DNA of 32,418 nt, from the NCBI GenBank assembly GCA_009919975.1, contig RGAU01000004.1:1-32418 (forward strand). The letters are read 5' to 3'. Shown one piece after another: positions 8,175 to 17,477 of this stretch. The DNA comes from Gammaproteobacteria bacterium. Lineage in GTDB: Bacteria; Pseudomonadota; Gammaproteobacteria; Pseudomonadales; Azotimanducaceae. Positions within the stretch are counted from its first letter, which is position 1. Each line of letters starts with the position of its first letter. A program made the position numbers and the translations under genes. A model generated the notes under the pieces. That model did no database searches. It had not been told where the DNA came from and saw only the letters and a list, made by a program, of their open reading frames with translations.

Positions 8175-9691
8175 TTAGAACTGGTTCATGGTGTTGGCGG
8201 CGCCCCCGGCGAGGAGGGCCTTTTCTCCAAGGAAGTATTCCTTGTGATCGTCGCCAATGTTGGAACCCGCAAGATCTTGGTGCTTCACCGCGGCGAGGTC
8301 GCGGCGGAGTTCTGCGCGCTGCACCCCAAGGACGTAGGCCAGCATGCCGTCGTTGCCGAAGTAGCCTTCCGAGAGGCTGTCCGTGGACAGGGCTGCCGTG
8401 TGGTAGGTGGGCAGGGTAATGAGGTGATGGAAGATGCCCGCTTCCCGCGCCGCATCGGCCTGGAAGGACTGGATCTGGCGATCCGCTTCCTGGCCCAGGG
8501 GCGTGGTGTCGAAGCTCACGTCCATAAGGCCCTTCTCGTCCGTGGCCGGATCGGGATAGGCGGACACGTCCTGACCTTCCGCTTTCCAGGTCTCGTAGAC
8601 ATGCTGGCGGAACTTCAGGGTCCAGTTGAAGGACGGCGAGTTGTTGTAAACCAGCTTCGCTTCCGGGCGCTTCTCACGGATCTTGTTCACCATCTCGGCG
8701 ATCTGGCCGACGTGGGGCTTCTCCGTTTCGATCCAGAGAAGGTCGGCGCCGTGCTCGAGGCTGGTGACGCAGTCCAGCACCACCCGGTCGATGCCCGTAT
8801 CCTCCCGGAAGGCATAGAGGCCGTTGTCGAGGCGCTTGGGCCGCACGAGCTTGCCGTCTTGCTGAATCGTGATGTCGCCCTGGCGCAGCTCGGAGAGGTC
8901 CTTGACCTCTTCCACTTCGAGGAAGCTGCAGTATTGGTCGCCCAGATCACCGGCGGTGAGGGAAACGGGGACCTTTTGCGTCAGGCCAGCGCCGAGGGAG
9001 TCGGTGCGGGCCACGATGATGCCCTCGGGGATGCCGAGCTCAAGGAATGCGTAGCGCACGGCGTTGATCTTGGAGATGAAGTCTTCGTGGGGCACGGTGA
9101 CCTTACCGGCCTGGTGCCCACACTGCTTGGCATCGGACACCTGGTTTTCAATCTGGATAGCGCAGGCCCCGGCCTCAATCATCTTCTTCGCGAGGAGGTA
9201 GGTAGCCTCTTCATTACCGAAGCCCGCGTCGATATCGGCAATGATCGGCACCACGTGGGTCTCGTAGTTGTCGATTTTCTCGAGAAGGGCCGTGGTGTCC
9301 TGGCCAGCAGCCCGGGCTTCGTCGAGGGCCGTGAACATATGGCGCAGTTCCCGCGCATCGGCCTGCTTCAGGAAGGTGTAAATCTCTTCGATGAGCTCCG
9401 GCACCGTGGTCTTCTCGTGCATGGACTGATCGGGGAGGGGGCCGAACTTCGAGCGGAGGGCCGCGACCATCCAGCCAGAAAGGTAGATGTAGCGACGATC
9501 CGTGGAGCCGTGACGCTTCTTGACGGACATCATGGTCTGCTGGGCGATGAAGCCGTGCCAGGCGCCCAGGGACTGGGTAAACGGTTCTGCTGGCGCATGC
9601 GCACCACGTACTCGGGATTGATCGCGCCCCATTCCGCCTTGCCCTTCAGGCCTTCGCGGACGGCTTCGATTTCGTTTAGGTAGTTCGACAT
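8175..9691 (-). CDS. aceA: Isocitrate lyase (apparent frameshift near 9579-9581)
   Basis: Main frame contains ICL sequence (DADIDAGFGNEEATYLLAKKMIEAGACAIQIENQVSDAKQCGHQAGKVTVPHEDFI..., KLVYNNSPSFNW). The N-terminus MSNYLNEIEAVREGLKGKAEWGAINPEYVVRMRQQNR is in another frame (start ATG at 9691) and joins FTQSLGAWHGFIAQQTMMSVKKRHGSTDRRYIYLSGW in the main frame. Confidence 0.93.
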
Positions 9692-9734
9692 GGCAAGCTC
9701 CCGTGGGTGAGCAGCGATAGAAAGCGATAGAAGA

Positions 9735-9798
9735 GGAAGCACTCTGGCTAGGCCCCCGGGGAGGGAGGGGGAGGGTTGGAGACCTAGAGAGTGCTTCC
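9735..9798. repeat. Imperfect inverted repeat enclosing a G-quadruplex motif
   Basis: GGAAGCACTCT (9735-9745) and AGAGTGCTTCC (9788-9798) are perfect 11-bp inverted arms; CTAGG (9748-9752) and CCTAG (9783-9787) extend the stem after a 2-nt bulge; loop includes GGGGAGGGAGGGGGAGGG (9758-9775). Confidence 0.85.
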
Positions 9799-9843
9799 GC
9801 TTCCACCGCTACCAGCTGACGGCGCGCACCCTACCAGCCTGAG

Positions 9844-11121
9844 TTGCTAAAGAGTATGGAAAGAGAGACAACTAATACATTCCTAATATTCATCAATTGG
9901 CTGATTCCATTCCTGCTGCTGACCCTGGCCTCTAGCGGGCACAGCGCGGCGGTGATTGATTCCGATGCCGCGTTGGCGAGGCTGCTCGAATCGGGGGCCC
10001 TCGGGCCGGTTATGGAAGATCCGAAGGGCCATCGCGTGCAGGTGCTTTATGCGCCCCTTTCCCGGGACGCAAGTGGTACAGTTTCTATTAAGAAATTCCG
10101 ATATCGTGTTGATAAAAATGAATATTTCTATCCCGCGTCCACGGTAAAGCTTCCCTTGGCGGCCCTGGCCCTGGAGCACCTGGGCACTCTGCTCGGCGCC
10201 GATCGGACGGCCGTGCTCCTGACCGGGGCAGCCCATCCCGAGCAAAGCGCTGTGAGCTATGACGCCTTTGGGGATGGCGCCCTCCCCACGGTGGCGCGCT
10301 ATATCGAGAAGATTGCCCTGGTCAGCGATAACGATGCCTACAACCGCCTTTACGAGTGGCTGGGCCCGGAGGCCGTGGAAGCGCGCATGGCCGCGCTGGG
10401 CCATGAAGGGGTACGCATACGTCATCGTTTGTCCGTTTCCCTGACCCCTGAGGCAATGCAGCGCTTAAATCCCGTACGCCTTCTGGCCCCGGGGCCGCGG
10501 CAATGGACCTGGGGACCGCGCCAAGCCCGCCCCTTGCCGCCCGGACCGGCCCTCCCCCTTGGGCAGGGGGAGGAGCTTGAGGGGCAGCTAATCCCTGGCC
10601 CGAAGGCCTTCGATGAAAAGAATGCCTTTCCCCTAGAGGCGCAGCTGGCCTTTCTCCAAAGTCTTTACTTCCCGGAAACGGTGCCGCCGACCCAGCGCCT
10701 GGCGCTCCCGGAGAAGGATCGACGCTGGTTTCTGGAGCGCTTTGGGCAGCTTGCGCCGCGCAGCGGCTACGAAACCTACGCCGCCTTGCCCGAGGGCTAT
10801 GTGAAGTTCCTCGCCTTTGGAGGGCGGGCGCCGACGCTTCCCGAGGACCTCGTGATTTTCAATAAGGTAGGGGACGCCTATGGTTTTCTAACGGATGTGG
10901 CCTATTTTGTGGAGCGCAGCACGCAAACGGAGTTCCTCCTGGCGGCGACGGTCTATGTGAACGCCAACGGGATCTTTAACGACGATCGCTACGAATACGA
11001 AACCTTGGGCTTTCCCTTCCTTGAGGCCCTAGGGCAGCAGCTCCTGGAGGATGCCCGGCGCCGACCTCGGGAGCGCCTCGCCCCGATGGACTTTGAGCGC
11101 CTCATTCCCTGGCCCCCTTAG
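9844..11121 (+). CDS. Serine hydrolase, class A beta-lactamase-like fold, secreted
   Basis: 425 aa; signal-like N-terminus FLIFINWLIPFLLLTLASSGHSA; STVKL (SxxK) and SDNDAYNRLYEWL (SDN) motifs. Confidence 0.8.
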   Translation: MLKSMERETTNTFLIFINWLIPFLLLTLASSGHSAAVIDSDAALARLLESGALGPVMEDPKGHRVQVLYAPLSRDASGTVSIKKFRYRVDKNEYFYPASTVKLPLAALALEHLGTLLGADRTAVLLTGAAHPEQSAVSYDAFGDGALPTVARYIEKIALVSDNDAYNRLYEWLGPEAVEARMAALGHEGVRIRHRLSVSLTPEAMQRLNPVRLLAPGPRQWTWGPRQARPLPPGPALPLGQGEELEGQLIPGPKAFDEKNAFPLEAQLAFLQSLYFPETVPPTQRLALPEKDRRWFLERFGQLAPRSGYETYAALPEGYVKFLAFGGRAPTLPEDLVIFNKVGDAYGFLTDVAYFVERSTQTEFLLAATVYVNANGIFNDDRYEYETLGFPFLEALGQQLLEDARRRPRERLAPMDFERLIPWPP

Positions 11122-11141
11122 GCCTTGTGCTTCTCCCGAAA

Positions 11142-11161
11142 GACTGTTAATAAAAACAGCC
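11142..11161 (+). promoter_or_regulatory. LexA (SOS) box upstream of the VRR-NUC/helicase pair
   Basis: GACTGTTAATAAAAACAGCC: perfect CTGT-N8-ACAG core; AT-rich island between the 11121 stop and the 11185 GTG start. Confidence 0.8.
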
Positions 11162-11184
11162 TGTAAATCTATACAAGGTACGCC

Positions 11185-12813
11185 GTGGCGCTTTCCGCCC
11201 CCTCTCCGGTGCCCCCCGGGCTTGGCGACTTTTATCGCGAGCGCGTGCTCGAGTTTTTGCGCTGGGTAGGCGGCTGGGCTCCGGGCCTGTGCCCGGAGGA
11301 TCTGCGGGCCTACGTTCGGGACTTTGAACGCCTCCCCTTGCCGGCGCAGCGCCTCTGGGCGCGCCTGCTACTGCGCAAGGGCCCTCGGTTTATTGTTTCA
11401 GAGCTCACCTACGAGGAAGTTGGCGATCCCACCGGTCCCGTCCTTGCGCTGTTGCTCGGGGGCTTTCTGTCCCTCGAGCACGATGTCCCCGCACGCCTTA
11501 CGTTGCTGCCCCGGGCAACCCTTTTTACGCTCTGCGACGCACTAGGTCTGCCCCGGCCGCGGGATCAGCGCCGGCCGGCCCTGGAGGCGACCCTGGTAGC
11601 TGCGGCTCCGGCGCTCCTGGCGCGGGGCCTGCTGCCGCTCACGGTCCGCCGGGAGCGTGCCCGGGCCACTCAGCGCCTAGGTTTTGCTTACTTCGGTGAA
11701 ACGGAGGGAGACCTGAACGCCCTCGTGGTCTCTGCCCTTCAGCAGCGGCGCTTTGCCCAGGTGCCGAAGGGCGCGCCCTGGCCCTCCCGGGGGGCTTTCG
11801 AGGGGGCCCTTGCGCTCCACGAGGCGGCCGATGGCACCTGGTCCCCCGGGCTTCGGCTGCCCGAGGCGGCGGCGCTGCGCCGGCGGCTCTTCTGTGCCCT
11901 GGCCTGGCCTGGGCCGCGGCCCCGGGACGAAGCGCGGCGGGGTCGAGGGCTATGGCGTTTGGCGCGCCATGCCCGCGCGGCGGGGGAGGAGGCCTTTGCC
12001 CTTCGCGTGCTGGGCGCTCTGCCTCGGGCGGTGGAAGGGCTCGCAACCCTTCGCTGGCTCCATGAAATAGGGGCTCGGGAACAGGAGGCCTGGCGTTTGG
12101 CCACCCTCGACGCGACGCCGGGAGGGGACGTTGCCCGCTACGACTACGGCCGCGGTCGCTGTCGCCCGGCGCCGAAGCTGCCGATGATGCGCGCTCGGCT
12201 GGCTCTGCCCGTGGGGCGTCAGCTTGGGCGGGTGGAAGGGGCCGCCTTGCGCCATCTAGGTGCCTTTCGAGGCTGGCACTGGGAGAACCGCTTCCCCGCC
12301 TGGGTGCTCTATCTAAGCGCCGCCGATGTGATCTTTGCCCCAAGCCCCGGCGCCTTTACCCATCCCCAGCAAACGGCCCCCCACGATCTCTTCACCGAGG
12401 ACTTTTATCCAGCACGGGCCGAGGCCCTCGAGGCACGGTGCGCCGCGCTGGCCTCCGGTGCCTTTGACCTCGAAGCCGCCCAAGGGCTCTGGCACCGCTT
12501 TGGGGGCATCGCCAATGCCCTGGTGCCCCGGCAGCTGCCCAGCTCCGCCCTGTGGCTGGCGATGGGGGCGCTGGCCCAAACCCCGGAGCGCTGGGCGGCT
12601 CTGGTGGCCTGGCTGCTCCGCGCACCCCTGCGCTGCCGCCGGGGTTTCCCCGATCTTACCCTGCTGTCCAAGGACGGTGAGCTCAGCTTCGTGGAGGTCA
12701 AGGGCCCCGGGGATCAGCTCCGGCGAGAGCAGCGGGAGTGGCTGACTCTGCTACCGCGCTGGGGCTTTTCCGCAACCTGCCTCGCCCTGGAGGCTGCCCG
12801 CGATGCTGGCTAG
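11185..12813 (+). CDS. VRR-NUC domain (FAN1-like) nuclease
   Basis: 542 aa, GTG start; C-terminal RRGFPDLTLLSKDGELSFVEVKGPGDQLRREQREWLTLL is the VRR-NUC PD...EVK...Q..W signature. Confidence 0.85.
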   Translation: MALSAPSPVPPGLGDFYRERVLEFLRWVGGWAPGLCPEDLRAYVRDFERLPLPAQRLWARLLLRKGPRFIVSELTYEEVGDPTGPVLALLLGGFLSLEHDVPARLTLLPRATLFTLCDALGLPRPRDQRRPALEATLVAAAPALLARGLLPLTVRRERARATQRLGFAYFGETEGDLNALVVSALQQRRFAQVPKGAPWPSRGAFEGALALHEAADGTWSPGLRLPEAAALRRRLFCALAWPGPRPRDEARRGRGLWRLARHARAAGEEAFALRVLGALPRAVEGLATLRWLHEIGAREQEAWRLATLDATPGGDVARYDYGRGRCRPAPKLPMMRARLALPVGRQLGRVEGAALRHLGAFRGWHWENRFPAWVLYLSAADVIFAPSPGAFTHPQQTAPHDLFTEDFYPARAEALEARCAALASGAFDLEAAQGLWHRFGGIANALVPRQLPSSALWLAMGALAQTPERWAALVAWLLRAPLRCRRGFPDLTLLSKDGELSFVEVKGPGDQLRREQREWLTLLPRWGFSATCLALEAARDAG

Positions 12814-15119
12814 GCAGCTTTCCGTTGGTCATCTGGTCCAGACCCTCTATCGCCAGGGAGGGCTTTTCGATCGCCGGGCCCTGCCCCTAGCCCCCCTTGA
12901 AGGGCTTCGGGCGCAGCAGCGCTACCAGGCGAGTAAGGGCGCTGACTACGAAAGGGAGGTGCGCCTCGCAGGCACCTTCCCTCAGGGCGCGCTGGAGCTG
13001 CGCCTTGGGGGCCGAGCCGATGGCGTTGTCCGGAGCGCTCATGGCTGGATGGTGGAAGAGGTCAAAAGCTACGGTGGCACGCTCGGGGAAGCGCAGGAGG
13101 ATCTCGAACTGCACCGGGCTCAGCTGCGCTGCTACGGCGCGCTCCTGGCCCGGCAGACGCCGGAGTGCCCCGATTCCCTAGCGCTTTGCCTCACCTACGT
13201 GCAGGCCAGCTCCGGGGCGGCGACGGCGGTGCGCTGGGAGGAGCCCACGGCCGCCCTCGAGGCCTTTCTCCAGCAATGCCTGAGGGCCTACGGCGCCGGC
13301 CTCGCCGGGGAGGGGGCCCGCCTTCGGGCTCGGAATGGGGCACTGTCTGCCCTGGCCTTTCCCTTGCCCCAGCCTCGGGCCGGGCAGCTAGCCCTGGCTC
13401 GGGCGGCCTTTCGGGCCTGTCGGCGCGGTGAGGGCCTCTTGGCGGAAGCCCCGACGGGCCTGGGGAAAACCCTTGGGGTGCTCTTCGGGGCCCTCAAAGC
13501 CCTGCCCGAGGCCCGGCAGGAGCGGCTCTGGATTATGACGCCGCGGCGCACCCAGCGGGGGGCCTTTCTCCGAACGCTTAAGGAGACGCTTCCCACGGCG
13601 CTGGCCCTACGGGTGGTAGAGCTGCCCGCGGAAAGCACCCTGTGCCTGGCCGCCGATGGGGTCTGCAGCGGCCCCGCCTGTCCCCACGGCCAGGATTTCT
13701 ATGGGCGAAGCCGTCCCGTACTTCGGGCGCTTCGGGCGCCCCGGCGAGGCGATCGCAATGCGCTTTTCACCACAGCGGCGCTTCGCCGCCTCGGGCGTCG
13801 CCACGGCCTTTGCCCCGTGGCCCTTGCGCAGCGCCTGGCCCGGGATGGGGATGTGCTGCTGAGCGACGTGAATTTTGCCTTCGATCCGCTGCAGCGAAAG
13901 CCAGCCTTGCTGTCCCCGGGGGAGGGGGGCGCCATGCTGTTGCTGGACGAGGCCCATCAGCTTCATGCCCGCGTACGGGGCATGTATCGCCAGGCGCTGG
14001 ATGCGGGCGCCTTACGGAGGGCCCTCGCGGAAGCCCCTGCAGGGCCCTGGCAGGGACCGCTGAAAGCCCTCGTCGCCCACCTCGAGCGCCTCTCGCATGC
14101 CCAGGGGATTGGGCCCTCAGGGTCATCGGGCGGGGCCCTTGCGACGCTGCTCGAGCGGACCCTGCACAGCTTGCGCGAGCTGCCCTTTGCCTCGTCTCTG
14201 CGTCCTTTGCGCGGCGAGCTGCTTCGTTTTCATCGCTTGCAGCAGCTGGACGCAGCACACCCCGGCGCCTTTTGGGAGGCGGCGGTCCCGGGTACGCTCA
14301 CCCTCGCGCTCCTGTCCCCGGCGCCGGTGCTGAAAACCCTTTGGCCCGTGACCCCGGCGCGGCTGCTCTTTTCCGCTACCTTGGCGCCGCTGGCTAGCGA
14401 AGGGGAGGCCCTGGGCCTTCCCGAAAGCCCCACGCTCCGTCTGCCAAGCCCCTTCCCCCGGGAGCGTCAGCTCAGTCTTCTCCTTTCCGACTTTGACCTC
14501 CGGGCCCGGCACCGGGAGCACGCCCTGCCGGACCTCGTCACCTTCCTGACGGCCTGGGCCGAGCAGGCTGGCGGTCATCACCTGGTGGTGGTGCCGGCCT
14601 TTGCGTGGCTCGAGAGGCTCGCGGAGGCCCTTCGGGCAGCGGCGCGAGAGCGCCTAGGCCCGGTGCAGCGCCGGAGCTTGAGCGAGGCGGAGCAGGATGC
14701 CTTCCTTGCCGAGCTTGCCGCGCCGCCCCGACAGGCCGGCAGCCCCGGGGCGGGCCGCCTCGCCCTGATCGTGGCCGGGGGGCGCTTTTCCGAAGGCATG
14801 GATCTTCCCCCCGGGGCCCTCGCCAGCGTGCTCATTCTGGGCTTACCCCTGCCGGCCCCCGATGAGGAGCAGGAAGCGCTGGCGGCTCAGGCAACGGAGG
14901 GGCGCTTTCGAAGCTACGAAGCGCGGGCCCTGCGCAGTGCGCTTCAGAGCGCTGGGCGATTAATACGACGCAGCGCCGATCGCGGCGTGGTGGCCTTTGT
15001 GGATCGACGCTTTGCGGCGTCAGACCTCGCGCCCCTATGGCCCGGGGAGACGCCACCCCGGCGCTGCCATCGGGGCCAGGCCCTGGCCGAATGCGAAGCC
15101 TTTTGGCGAGGGGGCCTAG
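12803..15119 (+). CDS. Fe-S (XPD/DinG-like) superfamily 2 DNA helicase with N-terminal PD-(D/E)XK-like region; 3' end probably at TAG 15117-15119 if one G of a G5 run is extra (ORF track end is 15283)
   Basis: LLAEAPTGLGKTLG (Walker A), LLLDEAHQLH (DEAH), CLAADGVCSGPACPHG...GLCP (four-Cys pattern), SATLAPLASE, QSAGRLIRRSADRG (motif VI). N-terminal GRADGV...WMVEEVKSYGG resembles PD-(D/E)XK. Starts inside the VRR-NUC ORF. Confidence 0.85.
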
Positions 15120-15916
15120 AGGGTTTTGCTGATGAGACGGAGCGCGGCGGCGAGGAGCAGCACTGCGAAGGCCCGGCGCAGGGCGAGGGCCGGGACCCGA
15201 TGGGCCAGGCGGACCCCCTGGGGCGCGGAGATCATGGCGCCGAGGGCCAGGGCCGCCACCGCCGGCAGGTAGAGTGCGCCTAGGGTGCCGGAAAGGGGCA
15301 CGGACGGCAGCACGGCGTAGCCCAAGGCCCCGGCGAGGGCCACCGGGACGCCGAGGGCGCTGGATTGGGCGGCGGCGCGCACGGGGCTGATGTTAAAAAA
15401 GATCAGCGTGGGCACGATGATGTTGCCTCCGGCGATGCCCGCGAGCCCCGAAAGCAGACCGGCGCCCAGAGCGAGCCCCGTGGTGCCCGCAGCTCCCGGG
15501 TGCCGGCGCTGCGCCGGGGGCTGCCAGCGAGTCAGGAAGATCACGGCAATCGCCGCGAGGAAGGCACCGAGGAAGCGGGTTAGGGCGATCTCCGGGAGCA
15601 GGCTTGCTAGCGTGCCGGCGCCTAGGCCCCCAAGCATCAACCCCGGTGTCCAGCGCCGGAGCAAGGGCCACTCCAGGGCCCCCCGCCGCCACTGGGCCCG
15701 GCCGGCGGCGAGGCTGGTAAAGACCATGGCGCCAAGGCCTGTGGCCACGGCCTCCCGAATGCCCAGGGGGAGGGCGAAGGCGTCGAAGATCAGCACCAGG
15801 GACGGTACGATGACCACGCCGCCACCGATCCCGAGCAGCCCGCCGAGAAAGCCCGTGCCGAGGCCCAGGGCAAAGCAGAGGGGGAGAAAATTGCCCAGGG
15901 GCATCACATCAGGCAT
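15116..15916 (-). CDS. TauE/SafE-family sulfite exporter-like membrane protein
   Basis: GLGTGFLGGLLGIGGGVVIVPSL and GLLSGLAGIAGGNIIVPTLIF repeat halves typical of TauE/SafE; start set at MPDVMPLGNF. Confidence 0.85.
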   Translation of the reverse strand: MPDVMPLGNFLPLCFALGLGTGFLGGLLGIGGGVVIVPSLVLIFDAFALPLGIREAVATGLGAMVFTSLAAGRAQWRRGALEWPLLRRWTPGLMLGGLGAGTLASLLPEIALTRFLGAFLAAIAVIFLTRWQPPAQRRHPGAAGTTGLALGAGLLSGLAGIAGGNIIVPTLIFFNISPVRAAAQSSALGVPVALAGALGYAVLPSVPLSGTLGALYLPAVAALALGAMISAPQGVRLAHRVPALALRRAFAVLLLAAALRLISKTL

Positions 15917-15974
15917 GCGGCCTCGGTCCGGTTCGGTGGAAGAAGAGCGCAAGCATACGATAGGGGAGAATCGC

Positions 15975-17477
15975 ATGGGGCTTTACGACGCATTGTGGCG
16001 CGCCGCCGAGGGGAAGCCAGAGCAGCGGGCCTTTTCCGGCCCGGACCTGGGCGCCGAGGGGGTCAGCTACGGCGCCCTTCACGCGCGGGCCGGACGCTGG
16101 GCAGCGGGGCTCCAAGCGCTGGGCGTGGGCCCCGGGGATCGGGTCCTGGTGCAGGCGGAAAAATCCGTAGAGGTGGTCGTTCTATATCTGGCGACGCTTC
16201 GTACGGGCGCCTGCTATGTGCCCCTCAATACTGCCTACACGGCGACGGAAATGGCCTATTTCTTCGCCGACGCAGCACCGACGGTGGCGGTGCTGCCCGC
16301 GCCGGAGGCGCTGGCTGCGCACGCCGACGGCTGTTGTTGCCTCACCCTCGACGCCCTGGCCGCGCAGCTCGATGAGGAAAGGGAGGCCCTCGCTCCCGTG
16401 CTTCGGAGCGCCGAAGATCTTGCAGCCATTCTCTACACCTCGGGCACCACGGGGCGGTCCAAGGGGGCCATGCTGAGCCATGGCAATCTATTGTCCAACG
16501 CCCAAGCGCTCCGATCTCTCTGGGGCTGGCAGGCCGATGACGTGCTTGTGCACAGCCTGCCCATCTACCACGTCCACGGCCTGTTTGTGGCCCTGCACTG
16601 CGCCATGCTCGAACCCTCGGAGGTGCGCTTTCTGCCACGCTTCAGCCCCGAGGCCGTCCTCGAGGCCTTACCCGGGGCGACGGTGTTCATGGGCGTGCCC
16701 ACCCATTACGTGCGGCTCCTGGATGCGCCGGGGCTCACGGTCGAGGCCTCCGCAGCCATGCGTCTCTGGGTGTCCGGCTCCGCTCCCCTGCGGCCGGAAA
16801 CCCACGAGGCCTTCGAAGCCCGCACGGGGCACAAGATTCTTGAGCGCTACGGCATGTCCGAGGCGGGCATGATTACCTCCAACCCCCTCGAGGGAGCGCG
16901 CATCCCCGGCACCGTGGGCTTCGTGCTTCCGGAGGGGGAAGTGCGCCTACGGTCCGAAGAAGGCGCGCCGGTGCCTGAGGGCGCCGTGGGGGTTTTGGAA
17001 ATCCGCGGCCCCAATGTGTTCTCGGGCTATTGGCGGCAACCGGAGAAGACCGCGGAAAGCTTCCGGGATGGCTGGTTTATCACGGGCGATATGGCGCAAA
17101 TCGACGAGACCGGGCGGGTGAGCATCGTCGGCCGCCACAAGGATTTGGTCATCTCCGGGGGCTTGAATGTTTATCCCCGGGAGGTGGAGAGCGTGCTCGA
17201 TACGCTGCCAGGTATTGAAGAGAGTGCGGTTTTTGGGGTCCCTCATCGGGACTTCGGGGAAGCGGTGGTGGCGGCGGTGGTTCTTAAGGTGGACGCCTAT
17301 CCTGGGGAGAACGCCACGCTGGCGGCGCTGCGGGAGGCGCTGGCGGCCTTTAAGGTGCCCAAGGCCCTGTTCCCCGTGGCGGCGCTCCCCCGGAACACCA
17401 TGGGGAAGGTGCAGAAAAACCAGCTGCGCGCGGACTATGCCCTGACCTTTAGGGAGACCTCGGGGGCCACGCCGTGA
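15975..17477 (+). CDS. Malonyl-CoA synthetase-like (MatB) acyl-CoA ligase
   Basis: ILYTSGTTGRSKGAMLSHGNLLSNA, FMGVPTHYVRLLD, ERYGMSEAGMITSNP, GWFITGDMAQIDETGRVSIVGRHKDLVISGGLNVYPREVE, LPRNTMGKVQK. Start ATG at 15975; the longer ORF from 15390 is antisense to TauE. Confidence 0.88.
   Translation: MGLYDALWRAAEGKPEQRAFSGPDLGAEGVSYGALHARAGRWAAGLQALGVGPGDRVLVQAEKSVEVVVLYLATLRTGACYVPLNTAYTATEMAYFFADAAPTVAVLPAPEALAAHADGCCCLTLDALAAQLDEEREALAPVLRSAEDLAAILYTSGTTGRSKGAMLSHGNLLSNAQALRSLWGWQADDVLVHSLPIYHVHGLFVALHCAMLEPSEVRFLPRFSPEAVLEALPGATVFMGVPTHYVRLLDAPGLTVEASAAMRLWVSGSAPLRPETHEAFEARTGHKILERYGMSEAGMITSNPLEGARIPGTVGFVLPEGEVRLRSEEGAPVPEGAVGVLEIRGPNVFSGYWRQPEKTAESFRDGWFITGDMAQIDETGRVSIVGRHKDLVISGGLNVYPREVESVLDTLPGIEESAVFGVPHRDFGEAVVAAVVLKVDAYPGENATLAALREALAAFKVPKALFPVAALPRNTMGKVQKNQLRADYALTFRETSGATP

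Noticed and set aside
9575-9590. Programmed ribosomal frameshift in aceA
   Set aside because: No classic X_XXY_YYZ heptamer, no precedent I know for isocitrate lyase, and several similar breaks occur nearby, so a sequence error is more likely.
8244-9683. 479-aa plus-strand ORF across aceA
   Set aside because: Exactly antisense to well-conserved isocitrate lyase; long antisense ORFs are expected at this G+C content and it has no recognisable domain.
11639-12343. Minus-strand ORFs inside the VRR-NUC gene
   Set aside because: Antisense shadow ORFs with low-complexity Pro/Arg/Ala composition.
15390-15974. N-terminal 195-residue extension of the MatB ORF
   Set aside because: Antisense to tauE, Arg/Pro/Ala-rich; the AMP-ligase homology begins at ATG 15975.
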